Positions 42,312 to 51,464 of a DNA stretch of 64,000 nt are shown piece after piece. Every line of letters starts with the position of its first letter. Within the stretch, counting starts at the first letter, position 1. Position numbers and translations under genes: made by a program. The stretch comes from Acidobacteriota bacterium (GTDB taxonomy: Bacteria; Acidobacteriota; Terriglobia; Acidiferrales; UBA7541), in NCBI GenBank assembly GCA_003223245.1, contig QHYI01000130.1, forward strand, positions 14,986-78,985, written 5' to 3'. The notes under the pieces were generated by a model. The model was not told the DNA's origin. It saw nothing but the letters and a program-made list of their open reading frames with translations, and did not search any database.

Positions 42312-42340
42312 GGAGTGCGGCAGAGTTGCTGCCGCACTCC
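42312..42340 (+). repeat. REP-like perfect hairpin
   Basis: GGAGTGCGGCAG (42312-42323) and CTGCCGCACTCC (42329-42340) form a perfect 12-bp stem with a five-base loop, 43 bp after the stop of the outer-membrane protein. A degenerate relative lies near 39155. It could act as a terminator, but no T-run follows; a REP-type repeat family is likely. Confidence 0.6.
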
Positions 42341-42480
42341 CGCCTGCTCACACCGCTCCGTATTTTGCGATCCTCAATAAGACGCACCAGTGATTTCCCT
42401 CGAGGGTCGCCCGCAATGTAGGGATCTGCGCTGGCGCGTATTATTTTTCTAAATGGCTGGTCCTTCCAAGGAACTGACAA

Positions 42481-42613
42481 ATCCGCCCGATCAACGTAGA
42501 CTATTGCCGCCAGCTTCGGCACCGGCTATCCCGGCCAGAACAACGAGTGGGCCTGCGCTGGCGTGACGCTGCGCCCCCTTAGGTTCGGCGCCTCGGGGGA
42601 ACCGAAACGCTAA
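42481..42613 (+). pseudogene. Remnant of a second outer-membrane barrel gene (3' end)
   Basis: Two frames joined give IRPINVDYCRQ and FGTGYPGQNNEWACAGVTLRP, ending FGASGEPKR and a stop at 42611-42613. This matches the last 35 residues of the intact gene upstream (INVDYYRTSFGGTTQNNYWASAGVLLR, shown here in parts), so it is what is left of a tandem copy. Only the C-terminal strand region survives. Confidence 0.6.
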
Positions 42614-42618
42614 ACCAC

Positions 42619-43398
42619 ATGGAGAGCAACGAAGATTTCGTCCGCACGGACGGGTCAATGTCCACAAGGACTCGCGTCCTGATTGGTTTGGTAATTTCCC
42701 TGCTCCTGTCCTTTGCCTATCTTTGGTTTTTCGGTTTTCAGACCCTCATTGCTTTGGAAGCGGGCTATTTTGCGCGAAGAATGCCCGTTGTGAAGCTGGC
42801 TCCCGCTCCGCTTACGGATTTGTCGGTTTCTCTGTCGGCAGGCAAGAAGCTTTCCTACTTTGGCTATGAATTCGTGGTTCCGTGGGATGACGTTGACCAA
42901 GCAAGGACCAGGATGATCTCCGACAACAAGGCTATGATCGTCTTTCAATCCGGAAACTCTCTCTCGGTTTGGCACGGCTCGCCGCGGGCTTTCCTAAATA
43001 CCGCACTATCCAACGACAAGATCGATCAAAGCACCTTGCGGCGGGTCGTCGGCGATGAAGCTCTGCAATCGGACTATGCTCTTTATCGCACCCTTCTCGA
43101 CATGACGCCTGACAACATTCACCCCTTTGTCTCACCGAGTGACGCTGCCAAGCGGGCTTTGCTCCTTGTCGCAAAGCGAGTTTGCATGCCAACAGGCAGC
43201 GAGTCCGGCGTCTTTACCGTTAGCGCAGGCGAATTTTCTGGCTTTCAATTCGGCCGCCCGGGAAATCCATCCGGCGAGGTGAGCGTCAGGCTCTTTTCCG
43301 ACAGCAGTTCTTTCAATTTCATTTTTCACCAGGCGGCGGGTGGTCCCACGGTCATCTCGCAGCCCGATATCAACCGTATCCTGCGCACCCTGCACTAG
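42619..43398 (+). CDS. Hypothetical membrane-anchored protein
   Basis: The 259-residue protein has one clear transmembrane helix near the N-terminus (about 21-43, LIGLVISLLLSFAYLWFFGF) and a soluble region beyond. I do not recognise a family. The soluble part is mixed alpha/beta in character, with KLSYFGYEFVVPWDDVDQ and MIVFQSGNSLSVWHGSP as its best-structured stretches. A start at 42658 (MSTRTRVLIG) is equally possible, as neither has a strong ribosome binding site. The gene stands alone between the outer-membrane protein and fabH, in the opposite direction to the latter. Confidence 0.7.
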   Translation: MESNEDFVRTDGSMSTRTRVLIGLVISLLLSFAYLWFFGFQTLIALEAGYFARRMPVVKLAPAPLTDLSVSLSAGKKLSYFGYEFVVPWDDVDQARTRMISDNKAMIVFQSGNSLSVWHGSPRAFLNTALSNDKIDQSTLRRVVGDEALQSDYALYRTLLDMTPDNIHPFVSPSDAAKRALLLVAKRVCMPTGSESGVFTVSAGEFSGFQFGRPGNPSGEVSVRLFSDSSSFNFIFHQAAGGPTVISQPDINRILRTLH

Positions 43399-43613
43399 TC
43401 CTCTCCCCAGCCCGTCGCGAACCCGAACTCGTCAAAGTACGAACACAATGCTCCGTCAGCCACGCTCTTCTGTTCGCTTGCTCTGGGATTCCTAGTGAGT
43501 CTGGCAAAATATTGCGAGCTAGGAGGCGTGGAGTCAAACGATTGCACTGCGTCCGGGAAGCACACAGCTGGCGGAGGTTAATTGTGAATTCGGGCTTCAA
43601 GTGAAGCCTGGAA

Positions 43614-44612
43614 CTAATACGCCCAGCGGAGCAGGACGCCGCCGGTGGTGTAGCCGGCGCCGACGGTGACGATGAGCACGAGGTCGCCTTTGCGCAACCG
43701 GCCCTGCGCGACCGCGTCGCGCAAGCCCAGGGGAATCGTGCCCGCCGTAGTGTTGCCGTACTTGTCGATATTGACCATGACTTTGGAGCCGTCGATGCCC
43801 AGGCGTTCCTCGGTCGCACGAATGATTCGCAAATTCGCCTGGTGCGGCACGAACAGAGACAAATCCTCTTTCTTGAAGCCGTTGCGCTCGAGCAAATGGA
43901 CGGAAAGTTCCGCCATACGCCGCACGGCGTATTTGAAGACCTGCGAGCCTTCCTGATGCACGTAGTGCATGCGCTTCTCGACCGTTTCTTTCGTGGAGGG
44001 ATGCAGCGAGCCGCCGCCGGGCATGTACAGAAACTCGCCGCCGGAGCCGTCCACGTCATGCTCAAAATCGAGGATGCCTTCGTTCGGGCCGTTGGCGGGT
44101 TCGAGCAACACGGCGCCCGCGCCATCACCAAACAAAACGCAGGTGGCGCGATCCCTATAATCGAGGATGGAGGTCATGGTGTCGCTGCCGATGACCATGA
44201 CTTTTTTGTGCGTGCCCGCGCCGACAAATTGTGCGCCGACGGTGAGCGCGTAGGCAAATCCCGAACACGCCGCGGAAAGGTCGAAGCCCCAGGCACGTTT
44301 CGCGCCGATGCGGCATTGCACCAGGCAAGCGGTCGCCGGAAAAAACATATCCGGCGTGACGCTGGCAAGGACAATGAGGTCAATCTCCTCAGGATCGGTT
44401 TTGGTTTGGGCGAGCAGGGCTTTTGCGGCTTCGGTGGCCAGATGCGAGCTGGCCATGCCCTTTTCAACCACGTGGCGTTCGCGGATGCCGGTGCGCGTGC
44501 GAATCCATTCGTCGCTGGTGTCGACGATTTTCTCGAAATCCGCGTTGGTCATGACTTTGGGCGGAAGGTAGCCCGCGACGCCGGTGATTTTTGCCGCGAT
44601 GCGGTGGGACAT
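43614..44612 (-). CDS. fabH: 3-oxoacyl-ACP synthase III (FabH)
   Basis: The 332-residue thiolase-fold enzyme has the complete catalytic triad: Cys116 in [10 protein letters not shown], His257 in VPHQANLRI and Asn287 in YGNTTAGT. The start region [12 protein letters not shown] and the [13 protein letters not shown] motif near residue 32 are typical of FabH. It condenses acetyl-CoA (or a branched acyl-CoA) with malonyl-ACP to start fatty acid synthesis. The gene is alone on its strand; no plsX or fabD neighbour is in the window, so it may be a second copy with a special starter unit. Length and motifs are normal. Confidence 0.95.
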   Translation of the reverse strand: MSHRIAAKITGVAGYLPPKVMTNADFEKIVDTSDEWIRTRTGIRERHVVEKGMASSHLATEAAKALLAQTKTDPEEIDLIVLASVTPDMFFPATACLVQCRIGAKRAWGFDLSAACSGFAYALTVGAQFVGAGTHKKVMVIGSDTMTSILDYRDRATCVLFGDGAGAVLLEPANGPNEGILDFEHDVDGSGGEFLYMPGGGSLHPSTKETVEKRMHYVHQEGSQVFKYAVRRMAELSVHLLERNGFKKEDLSLFVPHQANLRIIRATEERLGIDGSKVMVNIDKYGNTTAGTIPLGLRDAVAQGRLRKGDLVLIVTVGAGYTTGGVLLRWAY

Positions 44613-44807
44613 GTCTCTCCTTGGGGAAAGCTCCCTGGAACGAAAGAAATTGGATTTTATGCGATAGCGCGACGCGGTTACAAGGCGGGAGGGAGCTTTA
44701 CGTCTTTATTGAAGCACTCATCGAAGCTTGCTGTTCGGAAGCGGAGCGACGAGGAATCTGCTTTTGCCTTGCTCACCTCGCTCGAGATGGCCATCAGCGC
44801 CGGGCGG

Positions 44808-45221
44808 TTAGCCGCCGGGCGGCAAAATTTCGTAGCGCCAGGAAACGGCGGCGGTTTTCTTGAGCATGGCCGCGACGGAGCAGTATTTGTCTTCGCTGAG
44901 TTGGATGGCGTGCTTGACCGCGGCGTCATCGAGCTGCCCGCGCAGACGATAGAGAATTCCCAGCTTGACCCACACCGCGGGCGGCTCCTTGGCGCGTTCG
45001 CCGGAACAGATGATTTCGAGCGATTCGAGCTTTTGGCGTTTCTTCTCAAGGATGGTTACCACGTCGGTCGCGGTGCAGGCGCCGAGCGCCATAAGCACCA
45101 GCTCCATCGGGCCGGGCGCCTTGTTGGACTCGCGGTCGGAGTCGAAGGTAATGGCGTGCCCCGACGGGCTCGTGGCCACGAATTTTTGTTCGCCAATCCA
45201 TTTTACGGATGCGGTCTGCAT
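44808..45221 (-). CDS. OsmC-family protein
   Basis: I start at the ATG at 45221 (137 residues), which follows GGAGGGTGC on the minus strand; the frame extends by six residues upstream. The OsmC fold is shown by SGHAITFDSD near residue 25, PGPMELVLMALGACTATDV with the first reactive cysteine at about 53, and a second cysteine in LEIICSGERA. Members of the family reduce organic hydroperoxides by the two cysteines. This member belongs to the YhfA-like branch by its spacing. It is a single gene on the minus strand, before fabH with about 195 bp between. Confidence 0.88.
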   Translation of the reverse strand: MQTASVKWIGEQKFVATSPSGHAITFDSDRESNKAPGPMELVLMALGACTATDVVTILEKKRQKLESLEIICSGERAKEPPAVWVKLGILYRLRGQLDDAAVKHAIQLSEDKYCSVAAMLKKTAAVSWRYEILPPGG

Positions 45222-45414
45222 GCACCCTCCCGCTCGCAAGAATAGCAGGAGCGGAGGCCGGAAAGGAAAGCTGCGAACCCCAGCCGCGGATTGTCGCGGA
45301 GGAGCGCAGATTCGAACACGGCCAGCAGATCACCGCCGATCAATTATTCTCACAAGACGGGCATTATGACTTACACTTCATCACCAAGATTTGCGATCGA
45401 GGGGGAAACGACAA

Positions 45415-45900
45415 ATGCATCTTCAATCTTCGTTGCGGAGCCGGCGGTTGCTTACCCTGATGTTTATCGCGGTTGCGGTATTTTGTGGTTCGATGATGGG
45501 CCTAAAAGCGCAGCAGAGTTCAGCCGCGGAGACCAAAGATCAGCCGTACGCGATCGAGTATTACTACAAGGCGAAATGGGGACATGCGGAGGAGTTTCTG
45601 GCGCTCTTCAAGAAGAATCATTACCCAGTGCTGAAGAAAGAGATGGAGCTCGGGCGCATGCTGAAGGTGAGCATGGTGACGCCGCGGTATCACATGACCG
45701 AAGACGGCCGCTGGGACTATCGCGTGACCATCGTATTCAGGAACGCGGCCATCGCTAACGACAATTTCGACAGCTCCGGCATCATCAGGCAGCTTTATCC
45801 CGACCAGGAGACCTATAAGAAGGAAGAACAGCGGCGCTTCGAGATTCTCGACGCGCACTGGGATTTGCCCATCAAGGATGTGGACCTCGACGTAAAGTAG
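45415..45900 (+). CDS. Hypothetical exported protein
   Basis: The ATG at 45415 gives 161 residues with a signal or anchor segment at about 12-34 (RRLLTLMFIAVAVFCGSMMG). The remaining 125 residues form a single small alpha/beta domain with YYYKAKWGHAEEFLALFKKNHYPVL and WDYRVTIVFRNAA, which resembles the layout of a dimeric ferredoxin-like (ABM-type) fold. I do not recognise a named family. A longer frame from 45391 is possible. The gene has no obvious partners. Confidence 0.72.
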   Translation: MHLQSSLRSRRLLTLMFIAVAVFCGSMMGLKAQQSSAAETKDQPYAIEYYYKAKWGHAEEFLALFKKNHYPVLKKEMELGRMLKVSMVTPRYHMTEDGRWDYRVTIVFRNAAIANDNFDSSGIIRQLYPDQETYKKEEQRRFEILDAHWDLPIKDVDLDVK

Positions 45901-45985
45901 AATGCTTGACGGTACGCGCTCGAGCGCGCCTCTAGCTGGAAACCCCTAGCTGGAAACAAGGACAAGGCACCAGGACTTCGCCAAA

Positions 45986-46798
45986 TCAGTATAGGCGGTC
46001 GCGGTCGTCGGGCCGGCGAACGGAAGGCTGAACGACCGGCGGGAGCTGGCCAAGATTCGTGAACTGAATTTGGCTGCCGTCGAGGACGAGCGGGCGCTCG
46101 AAGACCACGTCCATGGTGGAGCCTCGTGGCATTTCGGCTTCGGGACCACGGGTCAGCAGCACGGCGGCGAGTCCCACGGCGGCGCCGATTCCCGCACCGA
46201 TTCCCGCGCCTTTCGGTGTGCGTGCGGCAATGGCGCCGATAGCAGCGCCCTCGGCGCTCGTTGTGGCGATGGTGCCCGCGTCTTTGGCTTTGTCGCCGGG
46301 GCCGCTAACTTTGCCTTCCGAGTCCATCGTTTCCCTGGCCCCAGAGTCGGCGCTCCGCGGTGCCGCGTTCAAATCCACGGTGTAGCCCGTCGGGAAGATC
46401 AGTGTGTTCAGGCGCATGCGGAATTCGCCGCGGCCCTTGATGCGGCCGGGGCGCTTGGCCGCGATCAGCTCGCCGCGGAGATAGGAACCGACGGGGATGA
46501 CAATGCGGTTGGCGATGGTGATGGGAAAGGAGGTCTCTAGATAAACCGAATCCCCTGGCTTTGCGCTGCGCGTCGAAATACCGTTTTGCAGCACGACACC
46601 GACGCGCGTGCCTGCGGGCACGATGACTTTTTCTCCGGCACCGGCGCGCGGGGTGGGTGCCGGTTTCACGGCGACAGGCGGCGGGGCCTCCGCTTGCGGG
46701 CCTTGGGGTTCTTGCGCTGACAACGAGCCCGTAGAAGAAATAGCGAACAAAAGGAAAGTGGCGCCGGCGACGATTAGGGAAAAGTGTTTCTTGTTCAT
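45986..46798 (-). CDS. Exported protein with TrbI/VirB10-like core
   Basis: The ATG at 46798 gives 270 residues; the frame runs further upstream to 47104 but that part has no similarity and no signal. A signal peptide (about 1-28) is followed by a Pro/Ala-rich stretch and a core resembling the C-terminal beta-barrel of TrbI/VirB10: VPAGTRVGVVLQNGIST, then DSVYLETSFPI and VIPVGSYLRGELI. A Gly/Ala-rich segment (about 205-235, GIGAGIGAAVGLA) looks like a glycine-zipper membrane insertion. No conjugation genes are nearby, so this is probably a stand-alone envelope protein rather than a type IV secretion part. Confidence 0.72.
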   Translation of the reverse strand: MNKKHFSLIVAGATFLLFAISSTGSLSAQEPQGPQAEAPPPVAVKPAPTPRAGAGEKVIVPAGTRVGVVLQNGISTRSAKPGDSVYLETSFPITIANRIVIPVGSYLRGELIAAKRPGRIKGRGEFRMRLNTLIFPTGYTVDLNAAPRSADSGARETMDSEGKVSGPGDKAKDAGTIATTSAEGAAIGAIAARTPKGAGIGAGIGAAVGLAAVLLTRGPEAEMPRGSTMDVVFERPLVLDGSQIQFTNLGQLPPVVQPSVRRPDDRDRLY

Positions 46799-46987
46799 GG
46801 GAGGCCCCCTGGCACGGAGAGTCCGATGCGAGTCTCCAAGGTAAAGATGCTCCGCTTGGCCAGCGCCGTCAAGATCAGAGATCAGCTCTGATCTCCGTGC
46901 TCGGTTCTCTGTTTCAACTGGGCTTCCGCCGGTTTGACCGCGAGCCTCGCGGGAGCTACCCTCGGTCTGGATTGAAGGAGAACGAAA

Positions 46988-47188
46988 ATGGCAAAGCTGG
47001 CGTTGGTTTACGGGATGAGGCTGCTGCCGGAAGAGGATTTGAGCGAAGTGAAGGACGCGAGGGTGGTGCTGAAGAACGGCCAGAGCACGCGCGTCACCAT
47101 GCACTTGATCGAAGGCAGCAAGGAAGAGATTGAGAACACCTTCCGGCAGTCGATTGAGGCGTTTTTCGACATGTATCCGGAGATTTGA
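46988..47188 (+). CDS. Small conserved-type hypothetical protein
   Basis: A 66-residue gene with a good ribosome binding site (GAAGGAGAACGAAA before ATG). The sequence has an alternating beta-alpha pattern (VVLKNGQSTRVTMHLIEG, then IENTFRQSIEAFFDMYPEI). I do not recognise a family. The start is well placed and the composition is like that of a real short protein. Confidence 0.65.
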   Translation: MAKLALVYGMRLLPEEDLSEVKDARVVLKNGQSTRVTMHLIEGSKEEIENTFRQSIEAFFDMYPEI

Positions 47189-47247
47189 CGGAAATCGTCG
47201 TTCTTCAGTTCTCAGTTTTCTCTCTTACTCCGCACCGGGCTAGCGTC

Positions 47248-47562
47248 TCACCGATTGCCGAAGTTTTCGGGGTCGGCGACGGGATCGCCAAGATTGTCGT
47301 TGATGAGCACGGTGGACTGGCCGGTGAGCTCAAACCGTTTGCGGCATTTGAAACACGCGACGAGGTCGTCGAGCCGGACCATGTAGGAAGTGGCGCGGTC
47401 GAATTTTTTGCGGTCTTCCGGGCCGGCGCCGCGCGGCAGCTCCTTCTTCTTGCGGCAAACTTTCCAGCGCACGGGAAATTCGAAATCTTTGTGGCAGCTC
47501 GGACAAACAAGCTTCACTTTCTTGACTTCTTCTTTCTCCGTATAGAAAGCGCGCTCGTCCAT
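47248..47562 (-). CDS. Small zinc-ribbon protein
   Basis: The 104-residue protein has two CxxC pairs: CPSCHKDFEF near residue 20 and CFKCRKRFEL near 70, which should bind one zinc ion. Between them lies a basic segment (RWKVCRKKKELPRG). The function is unknown; zinc ribbons of this kind may bind nucleic acids or proteins. It lies 25 bp downstream of the polysaccharide deacetylase on the same strand and may be cotranscribed with it. Confidence 0.72.
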   Translation of the reverse strand: MDERAFYTEKEEVKKVKLVCPSCHKDFEFPVRWKVCRKKKELPRGAGPEDRKKFDRATSYMVRLDDLVACFKCRKRFELTGQSTVLINDNLGDPVADPENFGNR

Positions 47563-47587
47563 GGCTCAGCAGCGGCCCTTCCAGCAA

Positions 47588-48319
47588 TCAACGCACCGCT
47601 TCGTCCATTGTAACAAACTCGAGGCCCAGGTCGCGCCAGCGCGGCAGCCAGTGCTCGAGTGCGGCGAGCGTGCGCGTACGGTCGTAGTTGAGTTCCTTGT
47701 GATAGCCGTCGTGCAGGCACAAGACGTCGCCCGTGTTTTTGTTTGCACTGCGCTGGGCGTGATTGGCTATAGGTTGCATGCGGCGGATCAGCCATTCCGC
47801 CGGCCGCTCCAGCCAATCGCCGGGGATAAGCGTCCACATCGCGGTTTTGCAACCGAGCGCTTGGGCCGTTGGGATCACCCACGGATTGCGAAAGCCGTAT
47901 GGCGGGCGGAACCACTTGGCCGGAGCGCCGATGGAGTTCCGAATAGCGTGGTGGCAAAGACGCAGTTCGACCATGACTTGCGCGGGGCTGAGTTTGAAGA
48001 GATTCCGGTGCGACTCGGTGTGGTTGCCAATGGCATGGCCGCGCGCAACGGTTTCTTTCACCAAGTCGGGACATTCGCGGACAAAGCGGCCAATCAAGAA
48101 GAACGTGGCCTTGGCCTGATAGTGGTCCAGCAAGTCCAGCAATCTCGGCGTGATGGCGGGATTCGGGCCATCGTCAAAGGTCATGGCCAGCTTGCGCGAT
48201 GAATTGGTGCGGCAAATTGTGGGTCCGAAAAGTTGCGCGCGCGGAAACGCCGCGCCGTAGGCGGCAACTCCTGCCGTTGCAACCACGGCCGCCGGCACGG
48301 AAATCAGGAAGGGGTTCAC
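47588..48319 (-). CDS. Polysaccharide deacetylase (NodB-domain) family protein
   Basis: The 243-residue protein (GTG start at 48319) has an N-terminal hydrophobic anchor (about 5-24). The NodB homology domain shows motif 1 TFDDGPNP with Asp49-Asp50, motif 2 GNHTESH with the two metal histidines, motif 3 RPPYGFRN, and a C-terminal LCLHDGYH. Metal-dependent members remove N- or O-acetyl groups from chitin, peptidoglycan or other polysaccharides outside the cytoplasm. All key residues are in place. The small zinc-ribbon gene follows on the same strand. Confidence 0.92.
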   Translation of the reverse strand: MNPFLISVPAAVVATAGVAAYGAAFPRAQLFGPTICRTNSSRKLAMTFDDGPNPAITPRLLDLLDHYQAKATFFLIGRFVRECPDLVKETVARGHAIGNHTESHRNLFKLSPAQVMVELRLCHHAIRNSIGAPAKWFRPPYGFRNPWVIPTAQALGCKTAMWTLIPGDWLERPAEWLIRRMQPIANHAQRSANKNTGDVLCLHDGYHKELNYDRTRTLAALEHWLPRWRDLGLEFVTMDEAVR

Positions 48320-48381
48320 GCCGCTATTCTCGCACGCCGAAGCACGCGAGTGTAGGCCAGAGCAATGGATTTTAGGCGCAG

Positions 48382-48651
48382 CTATCGACTTGGCCGATCG
48401 CAGCGCCAGAGGAAGTAACCGACCAGTCCACCCACCAGAAGCGTAGCTCCGAAAAACCAGCGCCAGACGGGAATGCCGACCAGGCCGACGAGCAGGACTC
48501 CCAGGACGACCACCAATTCAATGGGATGCCCGGTCCACACACCCCCGCCAAGCCTGCCGTAAGGAACGACTTCGAGCGGATGGCGGTCTTGGTTGGTGTG
48601 AGGAACCACTTCGCCGAGCGGGTGGCGGCGGAACGTAGTGTACGCTTTCAT
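48382..48651 (-). CDS. Small membrane protein with two helices
   Basis: The 89-residue protein has a polar N-terminal part with a repeated RHPLGEVV / RHPLEVV element (near residues 9 and 24) and two hydrophobic segments (about 45-63 and 66-82). GGGAGAG lies about eight bases before the ATG on the minus strand. It could be the last gene of the membrane-stress operon that starts with the XRE regulator, about 190 bp after pspA. No family was recognised. Confidence 0.6.
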   Translation of the reverse strand: MKAYTTFRRHPLGEVVPHTNQDRHPLEVVPYGRLGGGVWTGHPIELVVVLGVLLVGLVGIPVWRWFFGATLLVGGLVGYFLWRCDRPSR

Positions 48652-48837
48652 GGCAAGCTCTCCCTTGGTTCACGGAGTCGATCAAAAAGGGGAACCAAAT
48701 TTGGCTGGGCGGGACACCAAGCGCGGAAAACTCAAGCACCTCCCCGGGCTCCATTGACTTAGACGCCAAAATGTTGTGGTTGGTTCCCATCAACTTCTCC
48801 TTCCACGTAAAGGGCCAGCAGTAGCTCTACCTAGGCC

Positions 48838-49512
48838 TCAGTCGACCTTCTCGGGGAGGCCGCGGCTGGCCTTTAGCTCGGCGAGGAGGCGATCCAGTTC
48901 GGTGTCGCGCGCGAGGCGCGTCAAGCGCTCACCGGTGTCATCGTTGAGCAACTCGACTTCCGCGGTGGCCACGGCTTCGCTGTGGTGCACGCGGTCCTTG
49001 AGCCGGTCGAAGGTAGCGCTCTTCGAATTGTCGCCGAGTATCGCTTGTGCGTGCGCTGCTTTGCCAAGAGACAAGCTCCGGCGATGCCGCGCCAGGAGCA
49101 CGTCGCGCTTGCACTTCGCTTCGTCGAGTTTCTGTTCGAGTTTCATGAGCGCTCCTTTCAGCGTCTCGACCTGCGCCCGCTGGTCATCCACCTGCTCGCG
49201 AAAGCTCTGCGCCAGCCGCTGCGAAGTCTGAAAGCGGTCCAGCGCCGCGCGCGCCAAGTCGTCTTCTAGCTTGTCCACCGCGATCTCGGCTTTGCGCATC
49301 CAATCGCGGGCGGTGTCCTCGTTCTCGCGCAGTTTTTTCTCGAGCATATGTTGATCGGCGATGGAAACCGCCACCTGGGTTTTTACCTGGATAAATTGAT
49401 TTTCCATGTCGAGGATGACCTGCTTGATCAGTTTTTCCGGATCTTCGGCGCGGTCCACCAGATCGTTGATGTTCGCGCGAATCAAAGTGCCCACCCGTTC
49501 CAAAAGTCCCAT
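48838..49512 (-). CDS. pspA: PspA/IM30-family envelope-stress protein
   Basis: The 224-residue protein is almost wholly coiled coil, as in PspA: it starts MGLLERVGTLIRANINDLVDR, continues with AEDPEKLIKQVILDMENQ, and has the long hairpin helices after residue 60. The amphipathic N-terminal helix should attach it to stressed membranes, where PspA forms ESCRT-III-like assemblies that keep the membrane tight. It lies downstream of a flotillin and an NfeD-like gene, on the same strand, a grouping of proteins that act together in membrane stress. The length is normal. Confidence 0.93.
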   Translation of the reverse strand: MGLLERVGTLIRANINDLVDRAEDPEKLIKQVILDMENQFIQVKTQVAVSIADQHMLEKKLRENEDTARDWMRKAEIAVDKLEDDLARAALDRFQTSQRLAQSFREQVDDQRAQVETLKGALMKLEQKLDEAKCKRDVLLARHRRSLSLGKAAHAQAILGDNSKSATFDRLKDRVHHSEAVATAEVELLNDDTGERLTRLARDTELDRLLAELKASRGLPEKVD

Positions 49513-49629
49513 GATGAATCTCCTTTCAAATGACTTTCTCTAACCAACCACGCGAATGCCGTTGAAACTTTCTTCACCTCTTCACCCCGAACCAAGCGAG
49601 GGAGCTGCTTTTATGCGACACAGCAACCC

Positions 49630-49875
49630 CTAAGGCAAAAGGTGCGCGCCGCTGAGGCCCGCCAGGAATTTGGAAAAGAGTAACAACGAAACGATTCCGC
49701 GAATGACCGGCAGGTAACTCCACACCTGGCCGATGAAAAAGCTCAATACGGCCACAGGCAGGAGCCAGGCAATCGGGAATTTCTTCTTGCCGATGATTTC
49801 CCCGCCGGATGTTTCGTTGCCGGCTATTTCGCCGGATACTTTTTTTCCGGACATCTTGTTGCCGTTCATGTCCAT
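49630..49875 (-). CDS. Small membrane protein of the stress operon
   Basis: The 81-residue protein has a Gly/Ser/Lys-rich polar start with repeats (GNKMSGKKVSGEIAGNETSG) and two hydrophobic segments (about 34-52 and 57-75). It lies between the flotillin and pspA genes on the same strand, with gaps of 60 and 117 bp. A family was not recognised. Small membrane proteins beside PspA often modulate it. Confidence 0.6.
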   Translation of the reverse strand: MDMNGNKMSGKKVSGEIAGNETSGGEIIGKKKFPIAWLLPVAVLSFFIGQVWSYLPVIRGIVSLLLFSKFLAGLSGAHLLP

Positions 49876-49935
49876 CCCCCAAAAACTTTGCGCCCTCGGT
49901 GGACTCTCGCGAGCCCACCGAGACGGAAGTGCTAC

Positions 49936-51390
49936 TTACTGTTTTTTCGGCGCCGGAAGCGGCGGCTGCTCGGGCCTCGGCGCCTTGTCGCCGATCAGCC
50001 GCACCTTGCTCAGCAAGTCGCTCATCTGCATGCCAGAGAGCGCTTCAAAGAGCGCCGGCACCTGGGCGGCGATTTTGGTGACGTCGCCGGTCAGCTTGTA
50101 CGCCCCGGCGGCGCCGTTATCGCCCGTAGAAACGATGGTCACTTTGTCCACTTTGCTGAGCGGTTCGCTGAGCGCCCGCACAACCTCCGGCAGGCCGGTG
50201 ATGAGTTTGTCGACCACCGCGGCCTGGTTGTACTCCTGATAGGCTTCGGCCTTGACGTTCATGGCCTTGGCTTCGGCTTCACCCTTCCTGAAGATGATTT
50301 CGGCTTCGGCTTGGCCCTGCGCCCGGATGGACGCGGCGCGGCCTTCGGCTTCGGTCATCAGGCGCTGGCGTTCGGCGTTGGCCAGCGTTTCGATGCGCTG
50401 GCGCTCGATCTCCGCTTGCTTCAGCACGGTGGCAATGAGTTCGCGTTCGCGGCGCGCGATTTCCGCTTCCTGCACTTTCACCTGGGCCTCGCGCTCCACT
50501 TGCTGGACTTTCACCGCTTCGGCAATGACGTGCTGCTGCTGGACGTTGGTCTCGATTTCATAGGACTTGTCGGCTTGCGCCTGGGCTTTCTTTGTAGTTT
50601 CGAGGAACGAAGCCTTCTTGATGTCGAGGTCGCGCTGCGCTTCAGCTTGCTTGGCCAGCGAAGCGGTTTCCGCCGCGACACGCTCCTGATCGGCGAGCGC
50701 TTTGGCGACGGCCGCGGCGCGTTGCGCTTCGGCGCGCTTGATGGCGATGTCGCGCTCGGCTTCGGCGGTGGCCACTTCGGCGTCGCGCTTGATGCGCGCA
50801 ACGTCCGGCCGCCCCATGTTGGTGATGTATTCATTCTTGTCGCGCACTTCCTTGATGGTGAAGCTGACGACTTCGAGCCCCATCTTGCTCATGTCGTCCG
50901 CGCAGGTGGAACGCATGCGGTCGCCCACCATTTCCGGTTCTTTGACGATTTGCTCCACGGTGAGCTGGCCGATGATGCCGCGGAGATGGCCTTCCATCAC
51001 CAGGCGAATTAAGCCTTCGCGCTGGTTCGGTTCCTTGCTGAGGAACTGTTCCGCCGCGGTGAGGATCGATTCCTTATCGGATTTCACCTTGATTTGCGCC
51101 ACCGCTTCCACGGTGACGGCTACACCTTGCTTCGTGTACAGGTTTTGCTGCGGCGCTACATCGAACGACATGAGTTCGAGGGACAGATCGCGGCAAGTCT
51201 GTACCATGGGAAAAATGAGGGCGCCTCTCCCACAGTAGACCTGCGTGCCGCCCATGCCGTATCGAATTAACGCTTCGTTGGGACCCACTTTCCGGTACAT
51301 GCGGGCGATGACGATCATGATCATCAAGAGCCCGAGAACCAGTGATCCCGCCATGACCACCACTTCCACTTCTGTTGGCAACCCAAACAT
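49936..51390 (-). CDS. Flotillin-like SPFH protein
   Basis: The 484-residue protein has one N-terminal membrane helix (about 10-30), an SPFH domain (about 35-215 with LIRYGMGGTQVYCGRG and LEVVSFTIKEVRD) and a long Ala/Glu-rich coiled coil (about 220-390, EAERDIAIKRAEAQR), then a C-terminal tail rich in Pro. This is the flotillin/YqiK layout. Flotillins form membrane platforms and affect fluidity. The upstream neighbour is an NfeD-like protein, the classical flotillin partner, 74 bp away. Confidence 0.93.
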   Translation of the reverse strand: MFGLPTEVEVVVMAGSLVLGLLMIMIVIARMYRKVGPNEALIRYGMGGTQVYCGRGALIFPMVQTCRDLSLELMSFDVAPQQNLYTKQGVAVTVEAVAQIKVKSDKESILTAAEQFLSKEPNQREGLIRLVMEGHLRGIIGQLTVEQIVKEPEMVGDRMRSTCADDMSKMGLEVVSFTIKEVRDKNEYITNMGRPDVARIKRDAEVATAEAERDIAIKRAEAQRAAAVAKALADQERVAAETASLAKQAEAQRDLDIKKASFLETTKKAQAQADKSYEIETNVQQQHVIAEAVKVQQVEREAQVKVQEAEIARRERELIATVLKQAEIERQRIETLANAERQRLMTEAEGRAASIRAQGQAEAEIIFRKGEAEAKAMNVKAEAYQEYNQAAVVDKLITGLPEVVRALSEPLSKVDKVTIVSTGDNGAAGAYKLTGDVTKIAAQVPALFEALSGMQMSDLLSKVRLIGDKAPRPEQPPLPAPKKQ

Positions 51391-51464
51391 AACCGCCTCC
51401 CTTGTTTCACCCGTACGGACTGATGGCGTCGTACTTCAGTCCGACAAACTCTTAGGCTCGCGGT

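Larger units (their letters stand above)
42269..42618. other. Intergenic region with REP-like hairpin and a gene remnant
   Basis: The only elements recognised are the palindrome at 42312-42340 and the outer-membrane-protein remnant at 42481-42613, both listed separately. Confidence 0.5.

Noticed and set aside
43842-45245. Plus-strand frame of 467 residues
   Set aside because: It runs antisense through fabH and the OsmC gene, both of which have full catalytic residues.
45986-46798. Part of a type IV secretion system
   Set aside because: Only a VirB10-like core is seen, with no other secretion or conjugation genes nearby.
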